Shown: piece by piece, positions 1 to 5,677 of the stretch
How the letters are laid out: each line of letters begins with the position of its first letter
Position numbering within the stretch: position 1 is the stretch's first letter
Assembly: GCA_023228295.1 (NCBI GenBank)
Contig: JALOBP010000126.1
Span: forward strand, 1 to 6,704
Source: Methanoregula sp.
GTDB taxonomy: Archaea > Halobacteriota > Methanomicrobia > Methanomicrobiales > Methanospirillaceae
Reading direction: 5' to 3'
Length of the DNA stretch: 6,704 nucleotides
Program-made: the position numbers and the translations under genes
Notes under the pieces: generated by a model
The model's database searches: none
What the model saw: the letters and a program-made list of their open reading frames with translations, nothing else
What the model was told of the DNA's origin: nothing

Positions 1-105
1 ATTCAATCGTTGAAACGTACTGCAAGAGGATACAGGAACACGGACAATTTCATTGCCATGATCTATCTCAGGTGCGGGAAGCTCGAATTCAATTTACCCA
101 CTTGA
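1..105 (+). CDS. ISL3-family transposase, C-terminal end (5' part outside window)
   Basis: Frame 1 is open from the first base to a TGA at 103-105 and encodes 34 residues. It contains the blocks KRTARGYRNTDNF and IAMIYLRCGKLEFNLPT. ISL3-type DDE transposases characteristically end with a basic K-x-x-ARGYR segment, a hydrophobic IYL stretch and GKL-x-x-x-LPT just before the stop, so the family match is good although short. The enzyme moves its own insertion sequence by cutting at terminal inverted repeats. The catalytic domain lies to the left of the window, so I cannot say whether the gene is intact. It converges on the TnpB remnant at 128-538. The next reading frame on this strand carries nothing related, so the stop at 103 looks genuine. 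Confidence 0.72.
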   Translation: MQSLKRTARGYRNTDNFIAMIYLRCGKLEFNLPT

Positions 106-119
106 AATGACGAAGAGGC
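104..119. repeat. Probable right terminal inverted repeat of the ISL3 element
   Basis: The 16-base segment overlaps the transposase stop codon, which is a common arrangement in compact insertion sequences. Its partner repeat should lie to the left of the window, so the call rests on position and remembered family resemblance only. Confidence 0.4.
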
Positions 120-127
120 AATTATAT

Positions 128-538
128 TTAATGCAGATTTGAACGTTTTTCGTTCACACGATTTGATTTTTTTTCAGTTTCCATAGTTTTCCCGCTCTCC
201 ATAATTTCATGCAGTTTTCGAAGATTGACGATGATTATGGTGGATATTTTTCCCGGTTTCATGGTTTTCCCGTTCAGGATATCGGCGGCGACGGCCACAT
301 GCTCCGTAGTGTTCAGGTCGACACCGATCCAGCGGGTTACAATGAGTGTTGCGGATGAACTCCGATCACCTTTCACCTCATCGTGATTCAACCGCTGTAC
401 GAATATCTGGACATTTTTTTTTGTAAAACGTTCCGGGTATCTTCCTCCTTTCCTTTCTACTTCAAAACTGTATTCTGATGAATATATCTTGCTGTCAGAA
501 GCCCCGGATTCCAAAACAGATACCAAATTCATATGCAT
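128..538 (-). pseudogene. Truncated TnpB-like (IS200/IS605, IS1341-type) RNA-guided nuclease remnant
   Basis: This 136-residue frame carries RWIGVDLNTTEHVAVAADI at residues 69-87 followed by NGKTMKPGK. Archaeal TnpB-like proteins have a closely similar block, roughly GVDLNTTGHVAV followed by GK-x-x-KLGK, which is the RuvC-I motif with its catalytic Asp. The tail (KKSNRVNEKRSNLH) loosely resembles the basic helix that follows in TnpB (K-x-K-N-R...R-D-L-N-H). Known family members are about 350-450 residues long. Here RuvC-II, the zinc-finger region and RuvC-III are all absent, and the frame stops at 128-130, only eight bases from the probable edge of the ISL3 element. A second in-frame TAA follows at 122-124. 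Changes at usually fixed positions (TEH for TGH, KPGK for KLGK) also suggest decay. The listed ATG at 536-538 has a second ATG two codons later, and the N-terminal half is not recognisable. It is most likely non-functional as a nuclease. Confidence 0.6.
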
Positions 539-540
539 TT

Positions 541-567
541 TTAAAAAACGGGCTATTATGGCCGTTT
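541..567 (-). terminator. Hairpin plus T-run terminator after the DUF2070 gene
   Basis: On the minus strand the six-base stem AAACGG (567-562) pairs with CCGTTT (551-546), with a ten-base loop. A run of six T residues (548-543) begins inside the second arm and extends three bases past it. The stem overlaps the DUF2070 stop codon (566-568). Archaeal termination depends mainly on the T-run, so this fits the end of the operon and separates it from the TnpB remnant. Confidence 0.6.
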
Positions 568-2377
568 ATGCCATTACAATGTAGGCTACAATCGAGAGCA
601 GAAATGCCAATAGCAGCATCGCAAGGGAAAGCGGTGCAACAAAGACCAACATGGCATTTACCGTGCTAGCCAACTGGGTGATCCGGTTTGACCCGAAGAC
701 AACCACATTCTCACACTGGGCTGTTGCTGCTGCTGTCTCTGTCGGGGAGAGATCCTCCAGTGCATCGTGGATTGCCTGCATGACCTCCGGAATAATGTCA
801 TGAGCAGGTATCACCATCCCCACAGGATTTTTACCGGTAATTGTATTGACTATATGGGAGTCTGTGGTCATGATCTCCGCGTGATCCACCAGGGTCAGGG
901 CCTGCTCCATGATGATATCCCGGGTACCGGCAGCTACATTATTCCCGTCAATCAGGACGTATGCCGTTTTCTGGGATTCCACCTCCACAACCATCACCTG
1001 GATGCCAAGGTCCCCAAATCCCTGGTCCCTGCCAAAGGGAACCGGATGATGAACTACCCCGATCCTGAATGGGAAGAGTTGTGACATGCGGCACACCTCC
1101 ATCGCGTCCATTGCCGCTTTCTGGTATTCGGTTGCCGTCAGGGTTGCAAGGAGGACCGGTGAGGAAAGGTCGGTCATACAGTTGTGTGCATCCACCACAG
1201 CAACGTTAGGGAACCACCGGTGTCCCTCTGCCATGATCGTCATACCAATGGAAAAATCGATGTCTTCTGTTTTTTCAGGAGAACGGGTGGTTACGAGAAG
1301 TACCGAGTCACCAAACCGCTGGTAAAGTAATTGTACGCTCCCCCACATGAGCCGTCCTGATTTCCCCGCATTTCCGGTATACACAAGTCCCTTCCGGGAT
1401 TTCTCCATCGCATCGATGACTTTGCCGATTTCCTTGTCGGATACGAGATTGAAATCATGTGTGGCACACCCATGGGGGACGAGTGTCTCATCACCCTGGA
1501 AATAATCGTGCAGGAGCTTTGGCAGATTGCCGCCTCCGATATCACCCATTGGGCCCGGGTGGAGGTTGGGGACTGTGAAGATGATAGGTTTTCCCCGATC
1601 CCGCCGGAAGAAAAAACTAACCTGCGGGACAAAAACACCCTCTCCGATCTCCCGGAAGAACTCCTCCATACCTTTTGAACCATCGGTCATGTGGGCAATG
1701 AACGCGTTGATAAATGCCAGACCCCGGATCTTAAATGCCCGCTTAAGGGGTTGCTCGATTATCCAGATCAGGATGGCAAATCCCAGCCCGAAGACAATGT
1801 GGAGGACGAGGGCGAAGATGGCAAACGTGGGTGAGAAGAGGATCATGCCGACAATGATCCCGACCCCGCTCTGGGTAAGTGCCGGCAGGATCATACGGGG
1901 AATCCGGTAATCCGCAATGGCAACAAGTACCAAAAGACGGAGACCGAAAATGAACCCGAGTGATACCGCGTAAAATACCGGAATAAGCTTGACTGAAAAT
2001 GCCAGTGTCGCAAGAGTAATAATAACCCCGAAGACTGTGCATGCGAGGGCAAGGAGAGCAGACCGGTTCCAGGTCATCGTTTTGCCCGTATATTCTATCA
2101 TCGGCTTGGTCAGGAGCAGTGCAGCAAGTGCTGGTATGGTGAATGCGATAGTTCCCGAGAACAAAAACGTTTCCGGAAAGTAGAAATAATCGCTTAACAC
2201 TGTCGGCACCGACAACGCAACCGTGCTCTGGAAGGGGAAATTCAGCCATGCTTTGGCGCTTGCAGCGTCAATGATCAAGCCAAGGAGAACAATGAGGGTA
2301 AATGATCGGAGTGCAGAAGGGGCGGTGAAGATAAACCGGGTCAGCTGGCCCAGCTTCACATCACTGCCCTGTGTCAT
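566..2377 (-). CDS. DUF2070 family archaeal membrane protein
   Basis: The product is 603 residues, about the usual length of the archaeal DUF2070 family, whose function is not established. Hydrophobic segments lie at about residues 24-40, 71-91, 106-130, 132-153, 161-181 and 184-207. They are followed by a soluble region of about 360 residues and a final hydrophobic segment at about 573-601. The soluble part is rich in motifs of a kind that bind metal or act in catalysis: NLHPGPMGDIGGGNLP (271-286), PHGCATHDFN (301-310), VVDAHNC (394-400), HHPVPFGRDQGFGD (443-456) and TTDSHIVNT (504-512). This pattern suggests an enzyme tethered to the membrane rather than a transporter, but that is inference. 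The ATG at 2375-2377 directly follows the TAA of the Dph6-like gene (2378-2380), and a G-rich stretch (GGGGGG) about eight bases upstream could serve as a weak ribosome binding site. It is the last gene of the cluster. Confidence 0.88.
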   Translation of the reverse strand: MTQGSDVKLGQLTRFIFTAPSALRSFTLIVLLGLIIDAASAKAWLNFPFQSTVALSVPTVLSDYFYFPETFLFSGTIAFTIPALAALLLTKPMIEYTGKTMTWNRSALLALACTVFGVIITLATLAFSVKLIPVFYAVSLGFIFGLRLLVLVAIADYRIPRMILPALTQSGVGIIVGMILFSPTFAIFALVLHIVFGLGFAILIWIIEQPLKRAFKIRGLAFINAFIAHMTDGSKGMEEFFREIGEGVFVPQVSFFFRRDRGKPIIFTVPNLHPGPMGDIGGGNLPKLLHDYFQGDETLVPHGCATHDFNLVSDKEIGKVIDAMEKSRKGLVYTGNAGKSGRLMWGSVQLLYQRFGDSVLLVTTRSPEKTEDIDFSIGMTIMAEGHRWFPNVAVVDAHNCMTDLSSPVLLATLTATEYQKAAMDAMEVCRMSQLFPFRIGVVHHPVPFGRDQGFGDLGIQVMVVEVESQKTAYVLIDGNNVAAGTRDIIMEQALTLVDHAEIMTTDSHIVNTITGKNPVGMVIPAHDIIPEVMQAIHDALEDLSPTETAAATAQCENVVVFGSNRITQLASTVNAMLVFVAPLSLAMLLLAFLLSIVAYIVMA

Positions 2378-3034
2378 TTACGAGAACCCCCCGAGGATGA
2401 GTTCATGCCGGTCATGTACTGACCGTACTTCCGATGTAGTGTAGGTGACCGGCTGGGAATAAAACGGAGCATCGAGGGTAAGGCTCTCGTACTCCCCGCC
2501 TTCTCCCGCGAGATTGATGCGATGGGTCTTTGCAACCTGCTTTAAACGGCCGATGAGCGCCTCGTCAAAACGTGCGCCAAGGTAACTCGCATCCAGTCCT
2601 TCGGCAGCAGTTACAACAATACATGCATCCATCCGTTCTGCAACTTCCCGTACCAGTACCTCCGTGTCCATATGCCAGAGCGGGGTGAAGAGAGACAGTC
2701 CCAACTTGTCCGTGATCGCTCTGACCCGATCAGCCTGGTATACCGATGCGACAGCCCCGGCGATCACACCGTCGATGTCAAGGGCCGCAAGCCCTGTCTC
2801 GAGATCGGCCAGTTCCTCTTCCTTACGCCCGTGGGTGGCAATCTCCACATATTCCATGCCGGCAACCCGGGCGATGACCGGGACGGCATCGAGGTTTGCC
2901 GAATGGAACATGTAGGAATCGGGATTCTTTGGCCGGGCCGTGACCATGTACCGGACATCCTTCCCGGAATCGATTGCCTTCTGGCAGGAGAGGATTGAGT
3001 CTTTCCCGCCCGATGTCAGTGCTGCCCAGCTCAT
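2378..3034 (-). CDS. dph6: Dph6-like diphthine-ammonia ligase (PP-loop ATPase)
   Basis: The 218-residue protein begins with the PP-loop ATP-pyrophosphatase signature SGGKDS (residues 8-13). It also has GAVASVYQADRV (93-104), PLWHMD (118-123) and GEGGEYES (177-184), the diagnostic blocks of the MJ0570/Dph6 family. In eukaryotes and by homology in archaea, this enzyme uses ATP and ammonium to amidate diphthine on elongation factor 2, the last step of diphthamide synthesis, in the cytoplasm. The length matches single-domain archaeal members. I chose the ATG at 3032-3034 over the in-frame GTG at 3038-3040. GGTGA lies six bases upstream of the ATG, and the protein then starts MSWAALTSGGKDS, matching the short N-terminus of the family. 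The GTG directly abuts the stop of the PfkB gene (3041-3043). The reaction on EF2 is inferred; some family members may act on other substrates. Confidence 0.85.
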   Translation of the reverse strand: MSWAALTSGGKDSILSCQKAIDSGKDVRYMVTARPKNPDSYMFHSANLDAVPVIARVAGMEYVEIATHGRKEEELADLETGLAALDIDGVIAGAVASVYQADRVRAITDKLGLSLFTPLWHMDTEVLVREVAERMDACIVVTAAEGLDASYLGARFDEALIGRLKQVAKTHRINLAGEGGEYESLTLDAPFYSQPVTYTTSEVRSVHDRHELILGGFS

Positions 3035-3040
3035 ATGCAC

Positions 3041-3934
3041 TCACCGCAATTGCTGGGTCTCAAGCGGCCCGAAATGTTTCCTGTACCGTTCGGTCATTGC
3101 ATCCCATGTCGGCAGATGTGTCTGGCAGCCTACGTGCTCGACTACGAACGACGCGGTAACCGCACCGATCCTGCAGCAGGTCTCCGGTGCATATCCCCGA
3201 ACATAGGCTGTGAGGAAACCGGCCCGGTAGGAGTCGCCTGCCCCGGTGGGGTCGGCAAGGGTTACCGGAACAACGGGAATGACAGCCTCTTTTCCCTTGG
3301 AATACAGGGTACTACCGTCCCCGCTCATGGTAAAGATGGCTGTTCCGATGCGCTTTACGATTTCATCCCGCGTTGTGTTCAGCGTCCGGCACATGTGGGC
3401 CACTTCGTGCTGGTTTGCGAACAGGATCTCGATATTGTCGAGGATCGAGTTGAGCTGCTCCTTTGTGTACCAGAACACGTCCTGGCCCGGGTCAAAGCAC
3501 GCGAACTCGCTCTTCTCCGCAACCCTGCAGTTGAACTCCGGGTCCGCGGTTGCCATGTGGACAAAGGGAAGGCTTGGCGCTTCCGAACCGTTGAACGCCT
3601 TTGATGCCCCCCATTCAAAGAAGGTCATCTGGTCGCCGGACTCATCGGTGAACATGAATGCCGTGGGAGTATGGGCATCGGGGACGAGGAAAAACTGCTG
3701 GTGGACGCCGAGCTTGCGCAGCCACTGGTCGTACACACTCCCTGCAAAGTCCCCGCCGACACAGGAGACAAGCGTCACTTCCCCGCCGAGCATTGCGATC
3801 CCCGCGGCGATATTTGCCGCACCGCCGCCATAATAGATCTGCCGGTCGGTGATATGGGTCGAGCAGTTCTTCTCCGGGAGATGGGCAACTTTCGAGATAT
3901 GGTCAATGGCCGTGTGGCCGACGATATGGATCAT
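3041..3934 (-). CDS. PfkB/ribokinase-family carbohydrate or nucleoside kinase
   Basis: The 297-residue product has the PfkB fold signatures. The N-terminal glycine-rich region is YYGGGAANIAAGIAMLGG (34-51), followed by SCVGGDFAG (57-65). The substrate and metal region includes LFANQHEV (171-178). The second signature is DPTGAGDSYRAGF (228-240), where D234 is the expected catalytic base and the GAG forms the anion hole. Family members phosphorylate sugars or nucleosides with ATP; methanogen relatives include a nucleoside kinase (MJ0406 type). The substrate here cannot be read from the sequence. The start ATG (3932-3934) overlaps the UPF0212 stop as ATGA, with AGGA four bases upstream. The stop (3041-3043) lies within the ribosome binding site of the Dph6-like gene. 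The length is typical, and no key residue is obviously missing. Confidence 0.88.
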   Translation of the reverse strand: MIHIVGHTAIDHISKVAHLPEKNCSTHITDRQIYYGGGAANIAAGIAMLGGEVTLVSCVGGDFAGSVYDQWLRKLGVHQQFFLVPDAHTPTAFMFTDESGDQMTFFEWGASKAFNGSEAPSLPFVHMATADPEFNCRVAEKSEFACFDPGQDVFWYTKEQLNSILDNIEILFANQHEVAHMCRTLNTTRDEIVKRIGTAIFTMSGDGSTLYSKGKEAVIPVVPVTLADPTGAGDSYRAGFLTAYVRGYAPETCCRIGAVTASFVVEHVGCQTHLPTWDAMTERYRKHFGPLETQQLR

Positions 3935-4269
3935 TGTTCCTGCACATCCAGTAACTTGAGCGGGACATCGCGCAGGGCTTTGCCTATCACTGACTTGGCG
4001 ATCCGGCCGGCATGTTCCGAGGATTCCGCCCTGAATACTTTCATCTCAAGGATCAGGCCAACAAGTGCCGTATCCGCAACAACAATAGCGCTGGAAAGTT
4101 CCTGTTCGCAATAGGGGCAGGATAGCATGCCCGCATCCACTTCAACATATTTTGCCTGCGGGTTCAGGCGCTTTCCCGCTTCACTGATTGCAATCCCGAT
4201 CGCATCGTCAAGCGATTTTACATCCTTGATAAACCATGCTGATTCCAGGGTAACTGTATAATCCGGCAT
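3931..4269 (-). CDS. UPF0212 / DUF555 family protein
   Basis: The 112-residue protein starts MPDYTVTLESAWFIKDVKSL and matches what I know of the archaeal UPF0212 (DUF555) family: this N-terminus, a KYVEVDAG segment (40-47) and an SCPYCEQEL block (50-58). Its function is not known. The CPYC pair (C51 and C54) could bind zinc or iron or be redox active. With only one CXXC per chain, a metal site would probably need a dimer or other ligands. I chose the ATG at 4267-4269 rather than the upstream in-frame ATG at 4300-4302. GGTGAGGAG sits just upstream with good spacing, and the family begins at MPDYTV. The upstream alternative would overlap the nitroreductase by 23 bases and add unrelated residues. 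The stop overlaps the PfkB start in ATGA. Confidence 0.87.
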   Translation of the reverse strand: MPDYTVTLESAWFIKDVKSLDDAIGIAISEAGKRLNPQAKYVEVDAGMLSCPYCEQELSSAIVVADTALVGLILEMKVFRAESSEHAGRIAKSVIGKALRDVPLKLLDVQEQ

Positions 4270-4279
4270 CTTTCTCTCC

Positions 4280-4810
4280 TCACCATATCTCGCGGTGCAC
4301 ATGTTCCCCTACTGCCATCCGCTCCGTGAGCGTTATTGGGGGATGTCCCTTTCCCACGGCAAGCAGTGCAACGGGTCGGATATGCTGTGGCAGATCGAGG
4401 ATCTCCCTGACCGCATCCTCATCGAACGCTCCTGTCCAGCATGAATGAAGTTTCCTTGCATGGGTTGCGAGCATCATGTATGTGCAGGCGATGGTCGCGT
4501 CCTGCACCGCGTAGATAATTCCCCGCTCGCCATATCGCGACATCGACCTTACATAGTTGGCGCAGACAACAAAAACCGTTGATGCCCGTGCTATATGTTC
4601 CTGATCATAAGCCGCTTCTGCGAGAATGGATTGTGCATCGTCTTCTGTTACGACAACGACGTCCCACGCCTCAAGATTTCCTGCACTCGGCGCTGTGCTG
4701 GCACAGTCAAGAATATACTCTGTCTCTTCATCCGTAAGCGGCTGTTCGTCCGTGTAGTTTCGGACTGACGACCGCTGGGAGAGAAACCCGAAAAACTCAG
4801 ATGAGTCCAT
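4280..4810 (-). CDS. Nitroreductase-family FMN oxidoreductase
   Basis: The 176-residue product fits the small nitroreductase class. The FMN phosphate-binding element is QRSSVRNYTDEQPL (12-25). APSAGNLEAWDVVVV (40-54) corresponds to the usual APSAGN-x-QPW block, with EA replacing QP. QDATIACTYMML (103-114) and CWTGAFDEDAVREILDLP (124-141) follow, and the chain ends in VHREIW. Such enzymes use FMN and a reduced nicotinamide or flavin partner to reduce diverse electron-poor substrates, and they act as cytoplasmic dimers. The substrate here is unknown. The ATG at 4808-4810 lies inside the end of the upstream gene (14-base overlap), and no strong ribosome binding site precedes it, which suggests translational coupling. 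The TGA (4280-4282) forms part of the GGTGAGGAG site of the UPF0212 gene. Confidence 0.87.
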   Translation of the reverse strand: MDSSEFFGFLSQRSSVRNYTDEQPLTDEETEYILDCASTAPSAGNLEAWDVVVVTEDDAQSILAEAAYDQEHIARASTVFVVCANYVRSMSRYGERGIIYAVQDATIACTYMMLATHARKLHSCWTGAFDEDAVREILDLPQHIRPVALLAVGKGHPPITLTERMAVGEHVHREIW

Positions 4811-5153
4811 GCTCGCTTAATACCTGCCATGCATTCTGTGCCGGGGTGGTCGAGGCACTGATCGCCGCTGCAATCTTCTCTGAAGCTTGTTCAGGCTGGC
4901 TGCTCTCAATAAGGGAGATTGCATCATTGATCGAGGTGATCGCCTTCTGGAACTCCCCCTGCCCGGTACTTCTTGCTGCAAACTGGAGTTCGCTCCGCAC
5001 TGATTCCAGCAGGAGGAGGAGCATCCGTTTTCCCCCTGCACGTTCCGCTTCTGAAAATCCGGTCAACGCGAGGCTTAACTGGGACGAGATAATCAGTTCG
5101 GATTTGGCCCGTTCACCGAACTGGTAGCTCTTGACTGCGGTTGGAAGATCCAT
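4797..5153 (-). CDS. Hypothetical helical protein, first gene of the cluster
   Basis: I do not recognise this 118-residue protein. It starts MDLPTAVKSYQFGERAKSEL and is rich in Ala, Glu, Ser and Leu with no cysteine. There is no signal peptide and no clear membrane segment; the LLLLLE stretch is short. The pattern suggests four or five amphipathic helices, perhaps a helical bundle. The frame is open upstream to 5285, but the longer start would run through the hairpin terminator at 5241-5267, so I reject it. An in-frame ATG at 5160-5162 has no ribosome binding site. The ATG at 5151-5153 lies about 26 bases from a TATA-like box, the right distance for a leaderless or nearly leaderless transcript. 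Its 3' end overlaps the nitroreductase start by 14 bases, so it is probably co-expressed with that gene. Confidence 0.72.
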   Translation of the reverse strand: MDLPTAVKSYQFGERAKSELIISSQLSLALTGFSEAERAGGKRMLLLLLESVRSELQFAARSTGQGEFQKAITSINDAISLIESSQPEQASEKIAAAISASTTPAQNAWQVLSEHGLI

Positions 5154-5175
5154 ACACACCATGGGAATTCTCTGG

Positions 5176-5182
5176 TAAAATA
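5176..5182 (-). promoter_or_regulatory. TATA-like box of the six-gene cluster
   Basis: On the minus strand the sequence reads GCTATTTTACC, with TATTTTA at 5182-5176. Archaeal TATA boxes sit about 25-27 bases before the transcription start, which would place the start at about 5153, at or next to the chosen ATG. No clear purine-rich BRE is visible, so the call is tentative. Confidence 0.42.
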
Positions 5183-5240
5183 GCGTTCTGTTGTATTGAA
5201 CATTAACTTCTGAATTACCACCCTCGTTTTCAGGGACATG

Positions 5241-5267
5241 AAAAAAACCGGGGTTTGGGTGAACCCC
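5241..5267 (-). terminator. Hairpin plus T-run terminator after the RGG protein gene
   Basis: On the minus strand GGGGTT (5267-5262) pairs with AACCCC (5255-5250) across a six-base loop, with a possible extra wobble pair. After GG it runs into seven T residues (5247-5241). It lies 30 bases downstream of the stop at 5297 and before the promoter of the six-gene cluster, so it separates two transcription units. Confidence 0.72.
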
Positions 5268-5296
5268 TTGACCCATTTCGGGCACTGCCAGGTAAA

Positions 5297-5629
5297 TTAC
5301 CGGCTAGATTTTGCCTTTGTACCGAGCGCAGAGACTTTTGCCCTGCGCATGCGCCTGCGGATCATCGGGTTTGCCGTGGACTCGTTCATCCCGGAACCGC
5401 CGGAACGGTCGCCCCCGCGCCTGCCGCCACGCCCGCCGCGGCCACCGCGTGAACCGCCGCGACCGCCCATGGCTTCATTCATCTGGTCGATCTGCTTGAC
5501 ATTGGCGCCAGCCTTGAACCGCTGGTTCGGTCCCGGGGTCTTGCCTTCGCCTTCACTCTTGGGGACGAGCCTGATCTGCCCTTTGACGCCTTTTACCTGT
5601 GCCCAGATGGTTGTACCTGTTTTACCCAT
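5297..5629 (-). CDS. Small basic RGG-rich protein, DUF5350-like
   Basis: The 110-residue protein has three parts. Residues 1-50 (starting MGKTGTTIWAQVKGVKGQIR) are a moderately basic segment that resembles the methanogen family I recall as DUF5350. Residues 56-78 are a glycine-arginine low-complexity stretch with repeated RGG and GRGG units. Residues 86-110 form a very basic tail with the cluster IRRRMRRAK. RGG boxes commonly bind RNA or ribonucleoprotein in other organisms; that role is inference here. No enzymatic motif or cysteine is present. The ATG (5627-5629) has AAGGAG seven bases upstream, the strongest ribosome binding site in the window. The gene has its own upstream spacer and its own terminator, so it is probably transcribed alone and perhaps well expressed. 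Confidence 0.78.
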   Translation of the reverse strand: MGKTGTTIWAQVKGVKGQIRLVPKSEGEGKTPGPNQRFKAGANVKQIDQMNEAMGGRGGSRGGRGGRGGRRGGDRSGGSGMNESTANPMIRRRMRRAKVSALGTKAKSSR

Positions 5630-5636
5630 AGTTAAA

Positions 5637-5669
5637 CTCCTTATGTAATTCTGCTGCCCCGCTCATAAA
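5637..5669 (-). promoter_or_regulatory. Possible TATA-like box and ribosome binding site of the RGG protein gene
   Basis: The AAGGAG ribosome binding site at 5642-5637 is clear. A TATA-like TTTATGA lies at 5669-5663. The transcript start predicted from it (about 5640) would fall at the edge of the ribosome binding site, so the TATA assignment is uncertain even though the binding site is not. Confidence 0.4.
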
Positions 5670-5677
5670 GGTTCGCG

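Larger units (their letters stand above)
1..119 (+). mobile_element. Right end of an ISL3-type insertion sequence
   Basis: The transposase stop codon runs into GAAATGACGAAGAGGC (104-119). Read inward from the element edge this is GCCTCTTCGTCATTTC, which resembles the GGCTCTTCGTCA-like terminal repeats I recall for ISL3 elements. Beyond 119 the sequence becomes AT-rich and unlike the element. I therefore place the right boundary near 119, with an uncertainty of a few bases. The left end and the usual 8-base target duplication cannot be tested in this window. Confidence 0.5.

Noticed and set aside
1291..2249. Alternative minus-strand frames inside the DUF2070 gene (1291-1683 and 1743-2249)
   Set aside because: They are out-of-frame shadows; the DUF2070 frame is continuous with conserved motifs on both sides, so there is no sign of a frameshift.
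3035..3833. Long plus-strand frames (3035-3604 and 3246-3833) opposite the PfkB gene
   Set aside because: They lie wholly antisense to a well-supported PfkB gene, have no family features and arise from its codon pattern.
5154..5285. N-terminal extension of the first operon gene to an upstream start at 5285
   Set aside because: It would include the hairpin terminator of the preceding gene and the TATA-like box, and the added residues look non-coding.
5400..5470. GC-rich microrepeat that could be read as a CRISPR or tandem repeat array
   Set aside because: The repetition is the codon-level GGC/CGC pattern of the RGG stretch, with no spacers or constant repeat unit.
5238..5648. Plus-strand frame with proline-arginine repeats (PPRPPRPPR)
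   Set aside because: It is the antisense reading of the RGG stretch and runs through the terminator; the minus-strand gene has the strong ribosome binding site.
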